In this document: piece after piece, positions 24,266 to 32,606 of the stretch
How the letters are laid out: each line of letters opens with the position of its first letter
Numbering within the stretch: the stretch's first letter is position 1
Assembly (NCBI GenBank): GCA_934573735.1
Contig: CAKTMC010000005.1
Location: forward strand, 1 to 64,000
Reading direction: 5' to 3'
From: an uncultured Oscillospiraceae bacterium
Lineage (GTDB): Bacteria > Bacillota > Clostridia > Oscillospirales > Oscillospiraceae
DNA: 64,000 nt
Notes under the pieces: model-generated
Seen by the model: the letters and a program-made list of their open reading frames with translations, nothing else
Databases searched by the model: none
Told to the model about the DNA's origin: nothing
Translations under genes and position numbers: made by a program

Positions 24266-24955
24266 TTGTCAAGAAAAAATAAGAGAAAGCGCTCCGCAGC
24301 GCCGATATATACCTTTGCCGTCGTATGGCTTTTGATGTGCATGATATCGCCGGTGTATAAGCTCGGCGGGCTTATCGTGACGATTATCATAGCCTCATGC
24401 TTTTCGTATTTTGTCGGCAAGCAGGCGGGGAAAAAGGCAAAGGCGCAGGAAAACGCCGAGCAGCTTCGCCGCGAGAACGAGACTCAGCAGCCGGAGACCG
24501 AGAAGAAGAGCTACGGTCCGGAGATAGACCCGATAATTGACGAGGGAAACCGCGCTCTAAGCGAGATGGGGCGGCTTTATATGTCAATAAAGGACCCCGA
24601 GATACGCAAGAAGATAAACGAGCTTATGCGCATTACGGACAAGATAACGCAAGACGCGATAGCCGACCCTTCCGATATCCCGCAGATAAAGAAGTTCCAG
24701 AGCTACTATATCCCGACGACAATAAAGCTTTTGAACGCCTATGACCGAATGAGCGCGCAGGGTATTCAGGGAGAAAATCTGGATAAAACAATGAAGAGCA
24801 TAACCGAGATGCTTGACACGGCGATAGAGGCATATAAAAATCTTCTCGACTCGCTGTTTGCAAATCAGGCGCTCGACATTGAGACCGATATAGACGTTAT
24901 GAACAAGATGCTTGCCCGTGAGGGACTTTCGGGCGGCAAGGATTTTGATATCTGA
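24266..24955 (+). CDS. XpaC-like (5-bromo-4-chloroindolyl phosphate hydrolysis) family protein
   Basis: A 229-residue protein with two hydrophobic segments (about 12-50), a charged coiled-coil linker and a helical C-terminal domain containing IDEGNRALSEMGRLY and a long amphipathic repeat. It matches the XpaC family, whose name comes from a phosphatase assay; its true role is unclear. The start is TTG with GGGAGG nine bases upstream. It is the first gene of a four-gene unit with TelA, a LemA-like protein and a TPM-domain protein. XpaC-TelA pairs are common in Firmicutes. Confidence 0.85.
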   Translation: MSRKNKRKRSAAPIYTFAVVWLLMCMISPVYKLGGLIVTIIIASCFSYFVGKQAGKKAKAQENAEQLRRENETQQPETEKKSYGPEIDPIIDEGNRALSEMGRLYMSIKDPEIRKKINELMRITDKITQDAIADPSDIPQIKKFQSYYIPTTIKLLNAYDRMSAQGIQGENLDKTMKSITEMLDTAIEAYKNLLDSLFANQALDIETDIDVMNKMLAREGLSGGKDFDI

Positions 24956-24980
24956 GCATACATCAGAAAGGATGAAAAAC

Positions 24981-26120
24981 ATGAACGAACAGCAGAGCTA
25001 CATTCCCACTCTTACCCTTGAGCCTACCGAAGAGGCTGTCGCCGCCGCTCCCGTCGAGGAAAAAAAGGACGTTCCCATTGAAAGACCCGAGCTTGAAAAG
25101 CTCTCCCCCGCAGAGCAGGCAGCGGTCAAGGCCTTTGCCGAGAAAATCGACGTGCTCAACACCCAGCAGGTCATGAACTACGGCTCCAACGCGCAGAAGA
25201 ACATCTCCGATTTCTCCGAGGCCGCGCTCAGCAGCGTGCGCACCAAGGACTTGGGCGAGGTCGGCGATATGCTCGGCGATCTCGTGGTCGAGCTTCAGGG
25301 GCTCAATTTTGACCCCGAGGAAAAGAAGGGCTTCCGCGGTCTATTCAAGAAGACCTCGCAGAACATTGCCTCGCTCAAGGCGCAGTACGACAAGGCCGAG
25401 GTCAACGTTGACAAGATAGTTGAGTCTCTTGAAAAGCATGAGGTCACTCTCATGAAGGACATCAGCCTCATGGATAGGATGTACGAGCGCAACCTTGAAT
25501 ACATGAAGGAGCTGACGATGTATATCATCGCCGGTAAGCTCAAGATTGAGGAGCTTCGCACGGTAGAGCTGCCCAAGTACCAGCAGAAGGCCACGGAGTC
25601 GGGGCTGCCCGAGGATGCGCAGGCGGCAAACGACTTTGCCAATATGATAGGCCGCTTTGAAAAGAAGATACACGACCTTGAGCTTACGCGCATGATATCC
25701 GTTCAGATGTCCCCGCAAATCCGCATGATTCAGAATAACGACAGCCTCATGGCGGAGAAGATCCGCTCCTCCATCGTTAACACCATCCCCCTCTGGAAGA
25801 GCCAGATGGTGCTTGCCCTCTCGCTCTATCACTCCGATCAGGCGATGAAGGCGCAGCGTGAGGTGACGGACGTTACAAATCAGCTTCTTACTAAGAACGC
25901 GCAGGCTCTCCATCAGGGCAGCGTCGCCATTGCCAAGGAGACGGAGCGCGGCATAGTCGATATTGAGACGCTCAAAAAGACCAACCAGGAGCTTATCTCC
26001 ACGCTTGACGAGGTGCGCCAGATACAGGACGACGGCCGTGCAAAGCGTTTGCAGGCCGAGGAGGAGCTGGGCCGCATCGAGGGCGAGTTGAAGCAGAAGC
26101 TTCTTGATATGCGCGGCTGA
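24981..26120 (+). CDS. TelA/KlaA family toxic anion resistance protein
   Basis: A 379-residue cytoplasmic, coiled-coil-rich protein of the TelA family, historically linked to tellurite resistance and also to resistance to membrane-acting agents. Typical blocks: YGSNAQKNISDFSEAALS, a long central helix region (MYERNLEYMKELTMYIIAGK) and MSPQIRMIQNNDSLMAEKI. ATG 24981 is chosen because AAAGGA stands nine bases upstream. It follows the XpaC-like gene by 25 bases. No tellurium-resistance terC/terD genes are present, so a membrane-stability role is more likely than tellurite defence. Confidence 0.9.
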   Translation: MNEQQSYIPTLTLEPTEEAVAAAPVEEKKDVPIERPELEKLSPAEQAAVKAFAEKIDVLNTQQVMNYGSNAQKNISDFSEAALSSVRTKDLGEVGDMLGDLVVELQGLNFDPEEKKGFRGLFKKTSQNIASLKAQYDKAEVNVDKIVESLEKHEVTLMKDISLMDRMYERNLEYMKELTMYIIAGKLKIEELRTVELPKYQQKATESGLPEDAQAANDFANMIGRFEKKIHDLELTRMISVQMSPQIRMIQNNDSLMAEKIRSSIVNTIPLWKSQMVLALSLYHSDQAMKAQREVTDVTNQLLTKNAQALHQGSVAIAKETERGIVDIETLKKTNQELISTLDEVRQIQDDGRAKRLQAEEELGRIEGELKQKLLDMRG

Positions 26121-26137
26121 GCGCGGGCGGTGCAGCT

Positions 26138-26707
26138 ATGAAAATACTCAAAAACCGCCTTATTGCGCTGCTGCTTTGTGTTCTTGTCGTGATAGGCTCA
26201 ACGCTGCTTACGACGAATATAAAGCTCGGGCGCGAGGCGGAAAAGGTGAGCGACGGCTTTTATAAGGGTGTGACCTACAGCGGCTACAAGCACCCCGCCA
26301 TTGCAGAGCAGCTCAATAATATCTGCGGCGCGGCGGACGGGCTTGCCTCTATCGTGACAAAATACGGCTATGACGTGGTAACGCTCAAGCAGTGCTCGGT
26401 AGAGCTCAAGAGCATGCTCGACCAGCGCAGCAGCGCCTATACGACGGTTTACGCAAAGTTCCGGGAGCTTCTTGACTGCATCGAGACGCTGAAGCTTGAG
26501 TATTCGGGTCTTGGGCTTTCGGAGCGGGATACCTCAGGTGTGGAGCAGTATCTGTCCACCGTGAGCAATGCCACCGTGGTCATCGGCGACTCGGGCTATA
26601 ACGACTCCGTCCATGAATTTAAGCGCAGCTATCTTGAGCGCTTCCCTGCCGGTATCCTTGCCCGCTTGTCCGGTGTGGATGCGCCGGAGCTCTTTGCAAG
26701 AGCATGA
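26138..26707 (+). CDS. LemA-like single-pass membrane protein
   Basis: A 189-residue protein with one N-terminal membrane segment (about 8-27) and an external helical domain. The C terminus contains YNDSVHEFKRSYLERFPA and ends PELF, close to the LemA signature around YN...FP. Together with the following TPM-domain gene this mirrors the widespread lemA-TPM pairing. The match to LemA is partial, so a diverged family member is the safest reading. It starts 17 bases after telA. Confidence 0.7.
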   Translation: MKILKNRLIALLLCVLVVIGSTLLTTNIKLGREAEKVSDGFYKGVTYSGYKHPAIAEQLNNICGAADGLASIVTKYGYDVVTLKQCSVELKSMLDQRSSAYTTVYAKFRELLDCIETLKLEYSGLGLSERDTSGVEQYLSTVSNATVVIGDSGYNDSVHEFKRSYLERFPAGILARLSGVDAPELFARA

Positions 26708-26722
26708 TTATAGGGTATAAAG

Positions 26723-27637
26723 ATGAAAAAGCTATTTACATTTATATTGGCGCTTCTGCTCATGCTCTCGCTTGGCGTCAGCGCCTATGCGGTGGTCGAG
26801 CAGAGCGACAGCTTTTATGTTGCAGACTATGCAAACGTCCTCAAGGCGAGCACCGAGCAGCGTATATGTGACTATAACGGTGCGCTTGAGCAGCAGTGCA
26901 GCGGCGCGCAGATAGTTGTCGTCACGGTGGACTACCTTGACGGGATGTATTGCGACGATTATGCCTACGAGCTTTTTAATACCTGGGGCGTAGGCTCGGC
27001 GCAGTACAATAACGGTATGCTCCTGCTGCTTGCCGTGCAGGAAAACAAGGCCTGGCTCGCCTACGGTCTTGGGCTCAACTCCGTATTGTCGAGCGATAAG
27101 GTCGATAATATGCTCGAAAAGTATTTCTGGCAGGATTTTGACGATGGGAAATACGACGATGCTGTCAATTCCCTGTTCGACGCGCTGCTCTCATGGTATG
27201 ACAACAACTACGGCAGCGCCGTGGAGCAGGCCGGAAGCAGCTCCGGCGGCAATTATGGCGGAGCTTACAGCAGCGGCTATAATGACGGCTATAACGCCGG
27301 TCAGTCATCGGACAGAAGCTCCGGAAGCGCCTTGCGGACGATTATAATTTTGCTCATCATATTCGTCCTGCTCAATCCCTTCGGCGGGCGGCGCGGCCGA
27401 CGCGGCGGCGGCTCATGGCTGCCTTGGCTGTGCCTGCTTAACAACATGTCACAAGGCTCTCGCGGACGCGGCTGGGACAACGACGATAACTGGCCGCCGA
27501 GAGGCGGCGGTGGCGGCTTCGGAGGCGGCTTCGGTGGAGGCAGCGGACGTGGGGGTGGCGGCTTCGGCGGTGGCTTTGGAGGCGGCAGCGGTCGCGGCGG
27601 CGGTGGCTTCTCCGGCGGTGGCGGCGGACGCAGATAG
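26723..27637 (+). CDS. TPM-domain (YgcG-like) secreted membrane protein with Gly-rich tail
   Basis: A 304-residue protein: signal peptide (1-23), TPM/YgcG domain (about 30-165) with VADYANVLKASTEQRI and LLAVQENKAWLAYGLG, a Gly/Ser/Tyr-rich linker, a membrane segment (about 205-220, IIILLIIFVLL), and a Gly/Arg/Phe-rich tail with two 15-residue repeats. The order matches the TPM family, whose members work in membrane or photosystem maintenance. It is the last gene of the XpaC-TelA-LemA-like operon. Confidence 0.9.
   Translation: MKKLFTFILALLLMLSLGVSAYAVVEQSDSFYVADYANVLKASTEQRICDYNGALEQQCSGAQIVVVTVDYLDGMYCDDYAYELFNTWGVGSAQYNNGMLLLLAVQENKAWLAYGLGLNSVLSSDKVDNMLEKYFWQDFDDGKYDDAVNSLFDALLSWYDNNYGSAVEQAGSSSGGNYGGAYSSGYNDGYNAGQSSDRSSGSALRTIIILLIIFVLLNPFGGRRGRRGGGSWLPWLCLLNNMSQGSRGRGWDNDDNWPPRGGGGGFGGGFGGGSGRGGGGFGGGFGGGSGRGGGGFSGGGGGRR
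27500..27634. repeat. 45-base tandem repeat coding for a Gly-Phe-Ser-Arg tail
   Basis: Two full copies and a partial copy of a unit encoding GGGGFGGGFGGGSGR lie at the 3' end of the TPM gene. It is a coding repeat typical of TPM protein tails and a probable site of length variation. Confidence 0.8.
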
Positions 27638-27664
27638 TATTATATTAGATTTGGAGATAGAATA

Positions 27665-28135
27665 ATGTCAATTGAAAAGGGGCGCGCCTACTTTCGCGCA
27701 TTAGGTATGGAGGAGCGGGTGCAGGAGTTTCCTGTTTCCTCCGCTACGGTAGAGCTTGCGGCGCTGGCGCTGGGCGTTGAGGGCGCAAGAATAGCAAAAA
27801 CCCTGTCATTCAAGACGCAGGACGGCTGTATGCTGATACTCGCCGCGGGCGATGCGCGCATAGACAACCATAAGTTCAAGGAAAAATTTCACCTCAAGGC
27901 CAAGATGCTCACGGCGGATGAGGTGCTGGAGCTGGTCGGGCATCCCGTAGGCGGCGTATGTCCCTTCGGAATCAACGAGGGTGTGCCGGTGTATCTCGAT
28001 GTAAGCCTCAAGCGATTTGAGACCGTGTTCCCCGCCGTCGGCAGCGCAAACAGCGCTATCGAGCTGGACCTGGACGAGCTATATAAATATTCAAAGGCTC
28101 TGGAATGGATAGACGTCTGCAAGCTTCCTGAATAA
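27665..28135 (+). CDS. YbaK/EbsC family protein (aminoacyl-tRNA deacylase-like)
   Basis: A 156-residue protein of the YbaK/ProX editing-domain family, which hydrolyses mischarged tRNAs such as Cys-tRNA-Pro. Motifs: IAKTLSFKTQDGCMLILAAG, the catalytic-lysine region HKFKEKFHLKAKML, and GGVCPFGI. It begins 27 bases after the TPM gene and may be read from the same transcript, ending at the terminator 28143-28177. Confidence 0.9.
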   Translation: MSIEKGRAYFRALGMEERVQEFPVSSATVELAALALGVEGARIAKTLSFKTQDGCMLILAAGDARIDNHKFKEKFHLKAKMLTADEVLELVGHPVGGVCPFGINEGVPVYLDVSLKRFETVFPAVGSANSAIELDLDELYKYSKALEWIDVCKLPE

Positions 28136-28142
28136 TTTAAAC

Positions 28143-28177
28143 AAAAAAGCATGGATGACAAAAATCCATGCTTTTTT
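28143..28177. terminator. Bidirectional terminator between ybaK and the LbH gene
   Basis: A 14-base-pair perfect stem (28143-28156 with 28164-28177) with six A and six T at its ends, between two convergent genes. Confidence 0.9.
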
Positions 28178-28181
28178 ATTA

Positions 28182-28850
28182 TTACTTTTTAGCTGCTATA
28201 TTGTCCTTGGCCTTATATATGCTCTTTTCCGGAATTACGCCGCGGACGCAGGAGACGGGATAAATGTTTGAGCAGCGCCCGACGACCGTGCCGGGATTGA
28301 GGACGCTGTTGCAGCCGACCTCGACATTGTCGCCGAGTATCGCGCCAAATTTTTTGCGCCCTGTCTCAATAGGCGCGCCGGGAACATGGACAGTGACAAG
28401 AGTTTTATCGCTCTTGACGTTGCTGGTTATCGAGCCTGCGCCCATATGTGCCTTATAGCCGAGGATGGAGTCGCCGACATAATTATAGTGCGGAACCTGA
28501 ACGTTATCGAAGAGAACAACGTTTTTAAGCTCCGTGGAGTTTCCTACAACGGCGTTCTTGCCGACTATCGCGCTGCCGCGGATAAAGGCGCAGTGACGAA
28601 CCTCCGCGCCGTGGTCAATAATGCAGGGAGCGCCGATATACGCAGAGGGGAAAACCTTCGCGTCCTTCGCTATCCAGACGCCATCCTCCGGGTGCTCATA
28701 CTCCTCGGAGCTCAGCGTCTCGCCGAGTTCAAGAATAAAGCTCTTTATGCCGTCAAGCGCCTCCCAAGGGTAGGTCTTGCCCTCAAAAAGCCCTGCTGCA
28801 ATGGTTTTATCAAGGTCAAGGAGATTTTTTATCTCAATAGAGCTGCTCAT
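28182..28850 (-). CDS. Left-handed beta-helix acyl/nucleotidyltransferase-like protein (GlmU-C-like)
   Basis: A 222-residue protein built mainly of hexapeptide turns (VFPSAYIGAPCIIDHGAEVR, AIVGKNAVVGNST, VGCNSVLNPGTVVG), a left-handed beta helix like the acetyltransferase half of GlmU. No pyrophosphorylase domain is present. It is often annotated as UDP-GlcNAc pyrophosphorylase-related in Clostridia. It starts one base after the stop of glmM, which makes a role in UDP-GlcNAc supply for the wall likely. A uridylyltransferase partner must be encoded elsewhere. Confidence 0.8.
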   Translation of the reverse strand: MSSSIEIKNLLDLDKTIAAGLFEGKTYPWEALDGIKSFILELGETLSSEEYEHPEDGVWIAKDAKVFPSAYIGAPCIIDHGAEVRHCAFIRGSAIVGKNAVVGNSTELKNVVLFDNVQVPHYNYVGDSILGYKAHMGAGSITSNVKSDKTLVTVHVPGAPIETGRKKFGAILGDNVEVGCNSVLNPGTVVGRCSNIYPVSCVRGVIPEKSIYKAKDNIAAKK

Positions 28851-28851
28851 A

Positions 28852-30201
28852 TCACTTCACCCTTATCAGCTTTCCGCACTTACGCATCGCGTCGATGATA
28901 TAATCGACCTTTTCCTCGCAAAGCTCGTCGCTTGTCGCCTCGACCATGACGCGAAGCAGCGGCTCTGTGCCGCTCTTACGCAAAACGACGCGGCCGTTCT
29001 CGCCCAGCTCCTCCTCGACCTGCTTTACCGCTGCCTTGACCTCGTCGCAGTCGAGAGTCTCGTCCTTATCGGTGACGACGACGTTTTTAAGCTTCTGGGG
29101 GTACATCTTCATGCCGCTTGCCAGAACCGAAAGAGGCTGCTTTGTCTCGCACATGGCTTCCATGACCTTGATGGCAGTAAGTATGCCGTCGCCGGTGTTT
29201 GCAAGGCGGCCGAAGATAATATGACCGGACTGCTCGCCGCCGATGAGATGACCGTTCTGACGCATATTCTCCGCGACGTACTTATCACCGACCGCGGTCT
29301 TTTCGTAGCCGATGCCGAGCGCGTCAAGAGCCTTATAAAGACCCATGTTGGACATTATGGTAGTGACGACCTTGGAATTGCCGAAGCTGCCGCGCTCCTG
29401 CATATATTTGGCGCAGACATAGAGAATATGGTCACCGTTTATGACATTGCCGTTTTCATCTACGGCAAGGCAGCGATCCGCATCACCGTCAAAGGCGAAG
29501 CCCACGTCAAGACCGTTATCGAGGACAAATTTCTGCAAATGCTCGATATGAGTCGAGCCGCAGTCCACGTTGATATTCAGCCCGTCAGGGTGATTGTTTA
29601 TAACAAAGGTGTCCGCTCCGAGCGCGTCAAACACGCTTTTTGCCATCATCCATGTGCTGCCGTTTGCGCAGTCGAGTCCGACCCTCTTGCCCTTGTAGGA
29701 GCGCGTTGCCAGCGAAATAAGATAGCCGATATAGCGGTTGCGTCCGGCGGCATAGTCAACGGTGCGGCCGATAGCGTCCAAGGTGGCATAGGGAAGCTCC
29801 TCGGAGCCGTCCAGATATTCCTCGATAGCGTCAAGCAGCGTATCGTCCATCTTCTCGCCGTCGCCGTTGAGAAGCTTGATGCCGTTATCGTGATAGGGAT
29901 TGTGACTTGCGGAAATCATGATGCCGCAGTCGAAATCATCCGCACGAGCGACATATGAGACGCTGGGCGTTGTGGTGACGTGAAGAAGATATGCGTCGGC
30001 ACCGGATGCGGTCAAACCCGCGCAGAGCGCCGACTCGAACATATAGCTCGAACGGCGGGTATCCTTGCCGATTACTACCTTAGGCTTGTGATTTTTACCG
30101 TAGAACCAGCCGAGGTAGCGGCCGATCCGGAAAGCGTGCTCAACTGTCAGATCCTTGTTGGCTTCACCGCGGAAGCCGTCTGTGCCAAAGTATTTACCCA
30201 T
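28852..30201 (-). CDS. glmM: Phosphoglucosamine mutase
   Basis: A 449-residue enzyme converting glucosamine 6-phosphate to glucosamine 1-phosphate. MGKYFGTDGFRGEAN opens the protein. The phosphoserine is in GIMISASHNPYHDNGIK, the metal loop is FDGDADRC, the sugar loop is GGEQSGHIIF, and RKSGTEPLLRVMVE closes it. It stands between a GlmU-C-like gene and a nagB-like gene, all minus-strand with gaps of 1 and 17 bases: an amino-sugar operon. Confidence 0.96.
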   Translation of the reverse strand: MGKYFGTDGFRGEANKDLTVEHAFRIGRYLGWFYGKNHKPKVVIGKDTRRSSYMFESALCAGLTASGADAYLLHVTTTPSVSYVARADDFDCGIMISASHNPYHDNGIKLLNGDGEKMDDTLLDAIEEYLDGSEELPYATLDAIGRTVDYAAGRNRYIGYLISLATRSYKGKRVGLDCANGSTWMMAKSVFDALGADTFVINNHPDGLNINVDCGSTHIEHLQKFVLDNGLDVGFAFDGDADRCLAVDENGNVINGDHILYVCAKYMQERGSFGNSKVVTTIMSNMGLYKALDALGIGYEKTAVGDKYVAENMRQNGHLIGGEQSGHIIFGRLANTGDGILTAIKVMEAMCETKQPLSVLASGMKMYPQKLKNVVVTDKDETLDCDEVKAAVKQVEEELGENGRVVLRKSGTEPLLRVMVEATSDELCEEKVDYIIDAMRKCGKLIRVK

Positions 30202-30218
30202 TGTTTTTCCTCCAATAT

Positions 30219-30923
30219 TTAAAGTTTGGAAGCGGCGGCGCCGTCGAGATACACGGTGACCTCAAGCGGTATCTGCAAAAAGGACGCGGGCAGATAGCTC
30301 ATGGTCTTACCGTATATCATCTGATAAACGGCGGCAGATTTCTCCTCGCCGTATGCTAACAATATTATATTTCTGGCCTCTGTAATCGTCTTCAGGCCCA
30401 TGGTTATGCCGTATTCGGGCACATTTTCCTCCCCGCCAAAGCGCTCCGCCTTGCTGCGTCTTGTGCGCTCGGTGAGCTTTTGGATATGTGTAAAGCTATA
30501 AAACGGGGTCGCAGGCTCGTCAAAGCCTATGTGCGCATTCTCGCCTATGCCGAGCACTGCGATATCAATACCGCCGCAGGCGGCAAGCTCATCATCATAA
30601 TGCTCAAAATCGTCTCTTGTGAGATAGTGGCAGCTTTCCGGCTTTATATCTATATTTTTTATAAGACATTCATTGAGCATATGCCGGCAGTTTTCAGGAT
30701 TTTCATAGGGCAGATCCGCATATTCCGTCACTGCGAATATACGCGCCGAGGCAAAGCTCACCTCTCCCCTGCCGCACATCGCGGAAAGCTCGGAATAGAG
30801 TCCCTTCGGCGTTTCTCCCGCGCAGAGCGCAAGCACAGCATCGGGCTTGTTCCTCACCATCTCCGCTATCTGCTCGGCGGCCTGCTTATCGGCCTCGTTC
30901 TTTTCCAGTGTAATTATCTTCAT
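30219..30923 (-). CDS. Glucosamine-6-phosphate deaminase-like protein (NagB family)
   Basis: A 234-residue protein of the NagB/6-phosphogluconolactonase fold. Seen: LCAGETPKGLYSEL (phosphate loop), IFAVTEYADLPYENPENC, and the active-site stretch GIGENAHIGFDEP, with a shorter loop than classical NagB. ATG 30923 is chosen because GGAGGG lies eight bases before it; the longer reading to 31136 has no start signal. It leads the operon with glmM and would set the balance between glucosamine 6-phosphate and fructose 6-phosphate. It diverges from DUF421. Confidence 0.85.
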   Translation of the reverse strand: MKIITLEKNEADKQAAEQIAEMVRNKPDAVLALCAGETPKGLYSELSAMCGRGEVSFASARIFAVTEYADLPYENPENCRHMLNECLIKNIDIKPESCHYLTRDDFEHYDDELAACGGIDIAVLGIGENAHIGFDEPATPFYSFTHIQKLTERTRRSKAERFGGEENVPEYGITMGLKTITEARNIILLAYGEEKSAAVYQMIYGKTMSYLPASFLQIPLEVTVYLDGAAASKL

Positions 30924-30995
30924 TTTCTGCCCTCCTGCTATATTTTTGAATTGCGGCGGCAAAAACGGGAAAGCTATTGCACGAGGTGTATGCAT

Positions 30996-31697
30996 ATGGC
31001 AATAGTTCTCCTCCGCACGTTGATTATATATTTTTCGCTTTTGATTACCATGCGCCTGCTCGGAAAACGGCAGCTCGGCGAAATGGAGCTGTCGGAATTT
31101 GTACTGGCGGCGCTTATCGCGGATCTGGCGGCGCACCCGCTCCAGGATATCGGTATTCCCCTGATAAACGGGCTTGTACCGATTTTGACGCTCTTTTGCT
31201 GCGAGGTACTGATTGCGGGAGCTACGCTTAAAAGCATAAGACTACGCAGTATCTTCTTCGGGCGGCCGAGTATGCTCATTCTGCGCGGCAAGGTCATACA
31301 GACGGAGCTGCGGAAAAACCGCTTTTCGCTCGACGAGCTTATGCAGGAGCTGCGCAATCAGGGCGTGCTCGATATAAGCAAGATAGAATACGGCATCCTC
31401 GAAACCGACGGACAGCTCAACGTAATTCTCTATAAATCCGAGTCCCCGGTCACGCCCGCTATGCTTAATATAGAGACGAGCTGCGACGCATACCCCGCGA
31501 TTATCATAAACGACGGCCGCGTCATGGAGACAAATCTCCTCCATCTGGGGCGGGATATGAACTGGCTCACAAAGCAACTCAATGAGCGCGGGCTCAAATC
31601 GCCTGCCGATGTATTTCTCATGACGCTAAATAAAAGCGGTCAAATCTATTTCGCCGCAATGGAGCCTGAACAAAAGGAGCGCAAAAATGAAACGTGA
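30996..31697 (+). CDS. DUF421 (YetF-like) membrane protein
   Basis: A 233-residue protein: three membrane helices (about 1-80, beginning AIVLLRTLIIYFSLLITMR) with the family motif LLGKRQLGEMELSEFV, then a cytoplasmic YetF-type domain containing GRPSMLILRGK and MQELRNQGVLDIS. ATG 30996 gives seven bases to GAGGTG; ATG 30990 leaves only one. It overlaps the DUF4363 gene by 11 bases, the usual clostridial pairing. YetF family proteins are found in spore germination and membrane processes; the function here is unknown. Confidence 0.9.
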   Translation: MAIVLLRTLIIYFSLLITMRLLGKRQLGEMELSEFVLAALIADLAAHPLQDIGIPLINGLVPILTLFCCEVLIAGATLKSIRLRSIFFGRPSMLILRGKVIQTELRKNRFSLDELMQELRNQGVLDISKIEYGILETDGQLNVILYKSESPVTPAMLNIETSCDAYPAIIINDGRVMETNLLHLGRDMNWLTKQLNERGLKSPADVFLMTLNKSGQIYFAAMEPEQKERKNET

Positions 31698-32067
31698 GCT
31701 TGCAGCCGGACTTCTGCTGCTGACCCTCGTCGGCGGCGCGATATATAACATTATCTATGTCACAAGGCTTGTTGCGGATATAGGCGCCTGCCTTGAAAGC
31801 TCGGAGCGCGCCATCTCAGCCGGCGAGACGGAGAAGGCCGTGCAGGACGCCGACAAGGCGCTTGAAAAGTGGCTTGGCGCGGAGCGCTACACGCATATCT
31901 TCGTGCGCCATTCGGAGATAGACGCAACGAGCGACGCATTTTATGAGCTGCTGCAAGATCTCTCAGAGGGAGAATACGAGGGGATAGACAGAGCCTATGC
32001 AAGGCTTAATTATCATCTCAGCAGCATAGCCACAATGGAGCAGATAAGCCTCGGCAGCATCATGTGA
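31687..32067 (+). CDS. DUF4363 family protein
   Basis: A 126-residue single-pass membrane protein (hydrophobic segment about 6-24) with an external helical domain (ACLESSERAISAG, KALEKWLGAERYTHIFVRHSE, YARLNYHLSSIA). It overlaps the DUF421 gene by 11 bases and forms a fixed pair with it in many sporulating Clostridia. It converges on nrdR with only seven bases between stops and no visible terminator. Confidence 0.85.
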   Translation: MKRELAAGLLLLTLVGGAIYNIIYVTRLVADIGACLESSERAISAGETEKAVQDADKALEKWLGAERYTHIFVRHSEIDATSDAFYELLQDLSEGEYEGIDRAYARLNYHLSSIATMEQISLGSIM

Positions 32068-32074
32068 TTATATA

Positions 32075-32530
32075 TTACTTGTCCGTCAAGAGCTTGCTTA
32101 GCTCCTCCATAAAGGTGTTTATATCCTTGAAGCTGCGGTAGACAGAGGCAAAGCGGACATAGGCGACCTCGTCAACGGACTTGAGCCGCTCCATGACCAT
32201 CTCGCCGATATCAACGGTGCTTATCTCACGCTCAAGCGCGCTCTGGAGCTCCTGCTCGATATCATCGGCAATGCTCTCAAGCTGCGAGAGCGTCACGGGG
32301 CGTTTTTCACAGGCGCGAACCATGCCGTTTATAAGCTTCACCTTGTCGAAGGACTGGCGGCTTCCGTCTCTCTTGACAACGACCAGCGGCAGACGCTCTA
32401 TTATCTCATAGGTGGTAAAGCGCTTCTGGCACGCCAGACACTCGCGGCGGCGGCGTATTGTCGCGCCCTCCTCCGCGGGGCGGGAATCAATGACCTTGCT
32501 CTCTGTATAACCGCAAAACGGACACTTCAT
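32075..32530 (-). CDS. nrdR: Transcriptional repressor NrdR
   Basis: A 151-residue repressor of ribonucleotide reductase genes that senses ATP/dATP. The zinc ribbon is at the N terminus ([15 protein letters not shown] and [12 protein letters not shown]), followed by the ATP-cone ([17 protein letters not shown]). Length is typical. No nrd genes are in the window. Its own promoter region contains an inverted repeat (32560-32595). Confidence 0.96.
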   Translation of the reverse strand: MKCPFCGYTESKVIDSRPAEEGATIRRRRECLACQKRFTTYEIIERLPLVVVKRDGSRQSFDKVKLINGMVRACEKRPVTLSQLESIADDIEQELQSALEREISTVDIGEMVMERLKSVDEVAYVRFASVYRSFKDINTFMEELSKLLTDK

Positions 32531-32559
32531 ATGTTTTTCTCCCTATTTCTATCTATTTG

Positions 32560-32595
32560 ATAGCCATTATATCACGGTATATTCCATATGGCTAT
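32560..32595 (-). promoter_or_regulatory. nrdR promoter region with flanking inverted repeat
   Basis: TATAAT on the minus strand (32566-32571) lies inside an 8-base inverted repeat, ATAGCCAT (32560-32567) and ATGGCTAT (32588-32595). A good -35 hexamer is not clear. The arrangement could be an operator; it does not resemble the usual NrdR box. Confidence 0.4.
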
Positions 32596-32606
32596 ATTTT
32601 TTTACA

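Noticed and set aside
24981..26120. Tellurite resistance operon
   Set aside because: TelA is present but no ter genes; the neighbours suggest general envelope stress.
30924..31136. N-terminal extension of the nagB-like gene
   Set aside because: The extra 71 residues are basic and unlike NagB, and the GGAGGG site precedes the shorter start.
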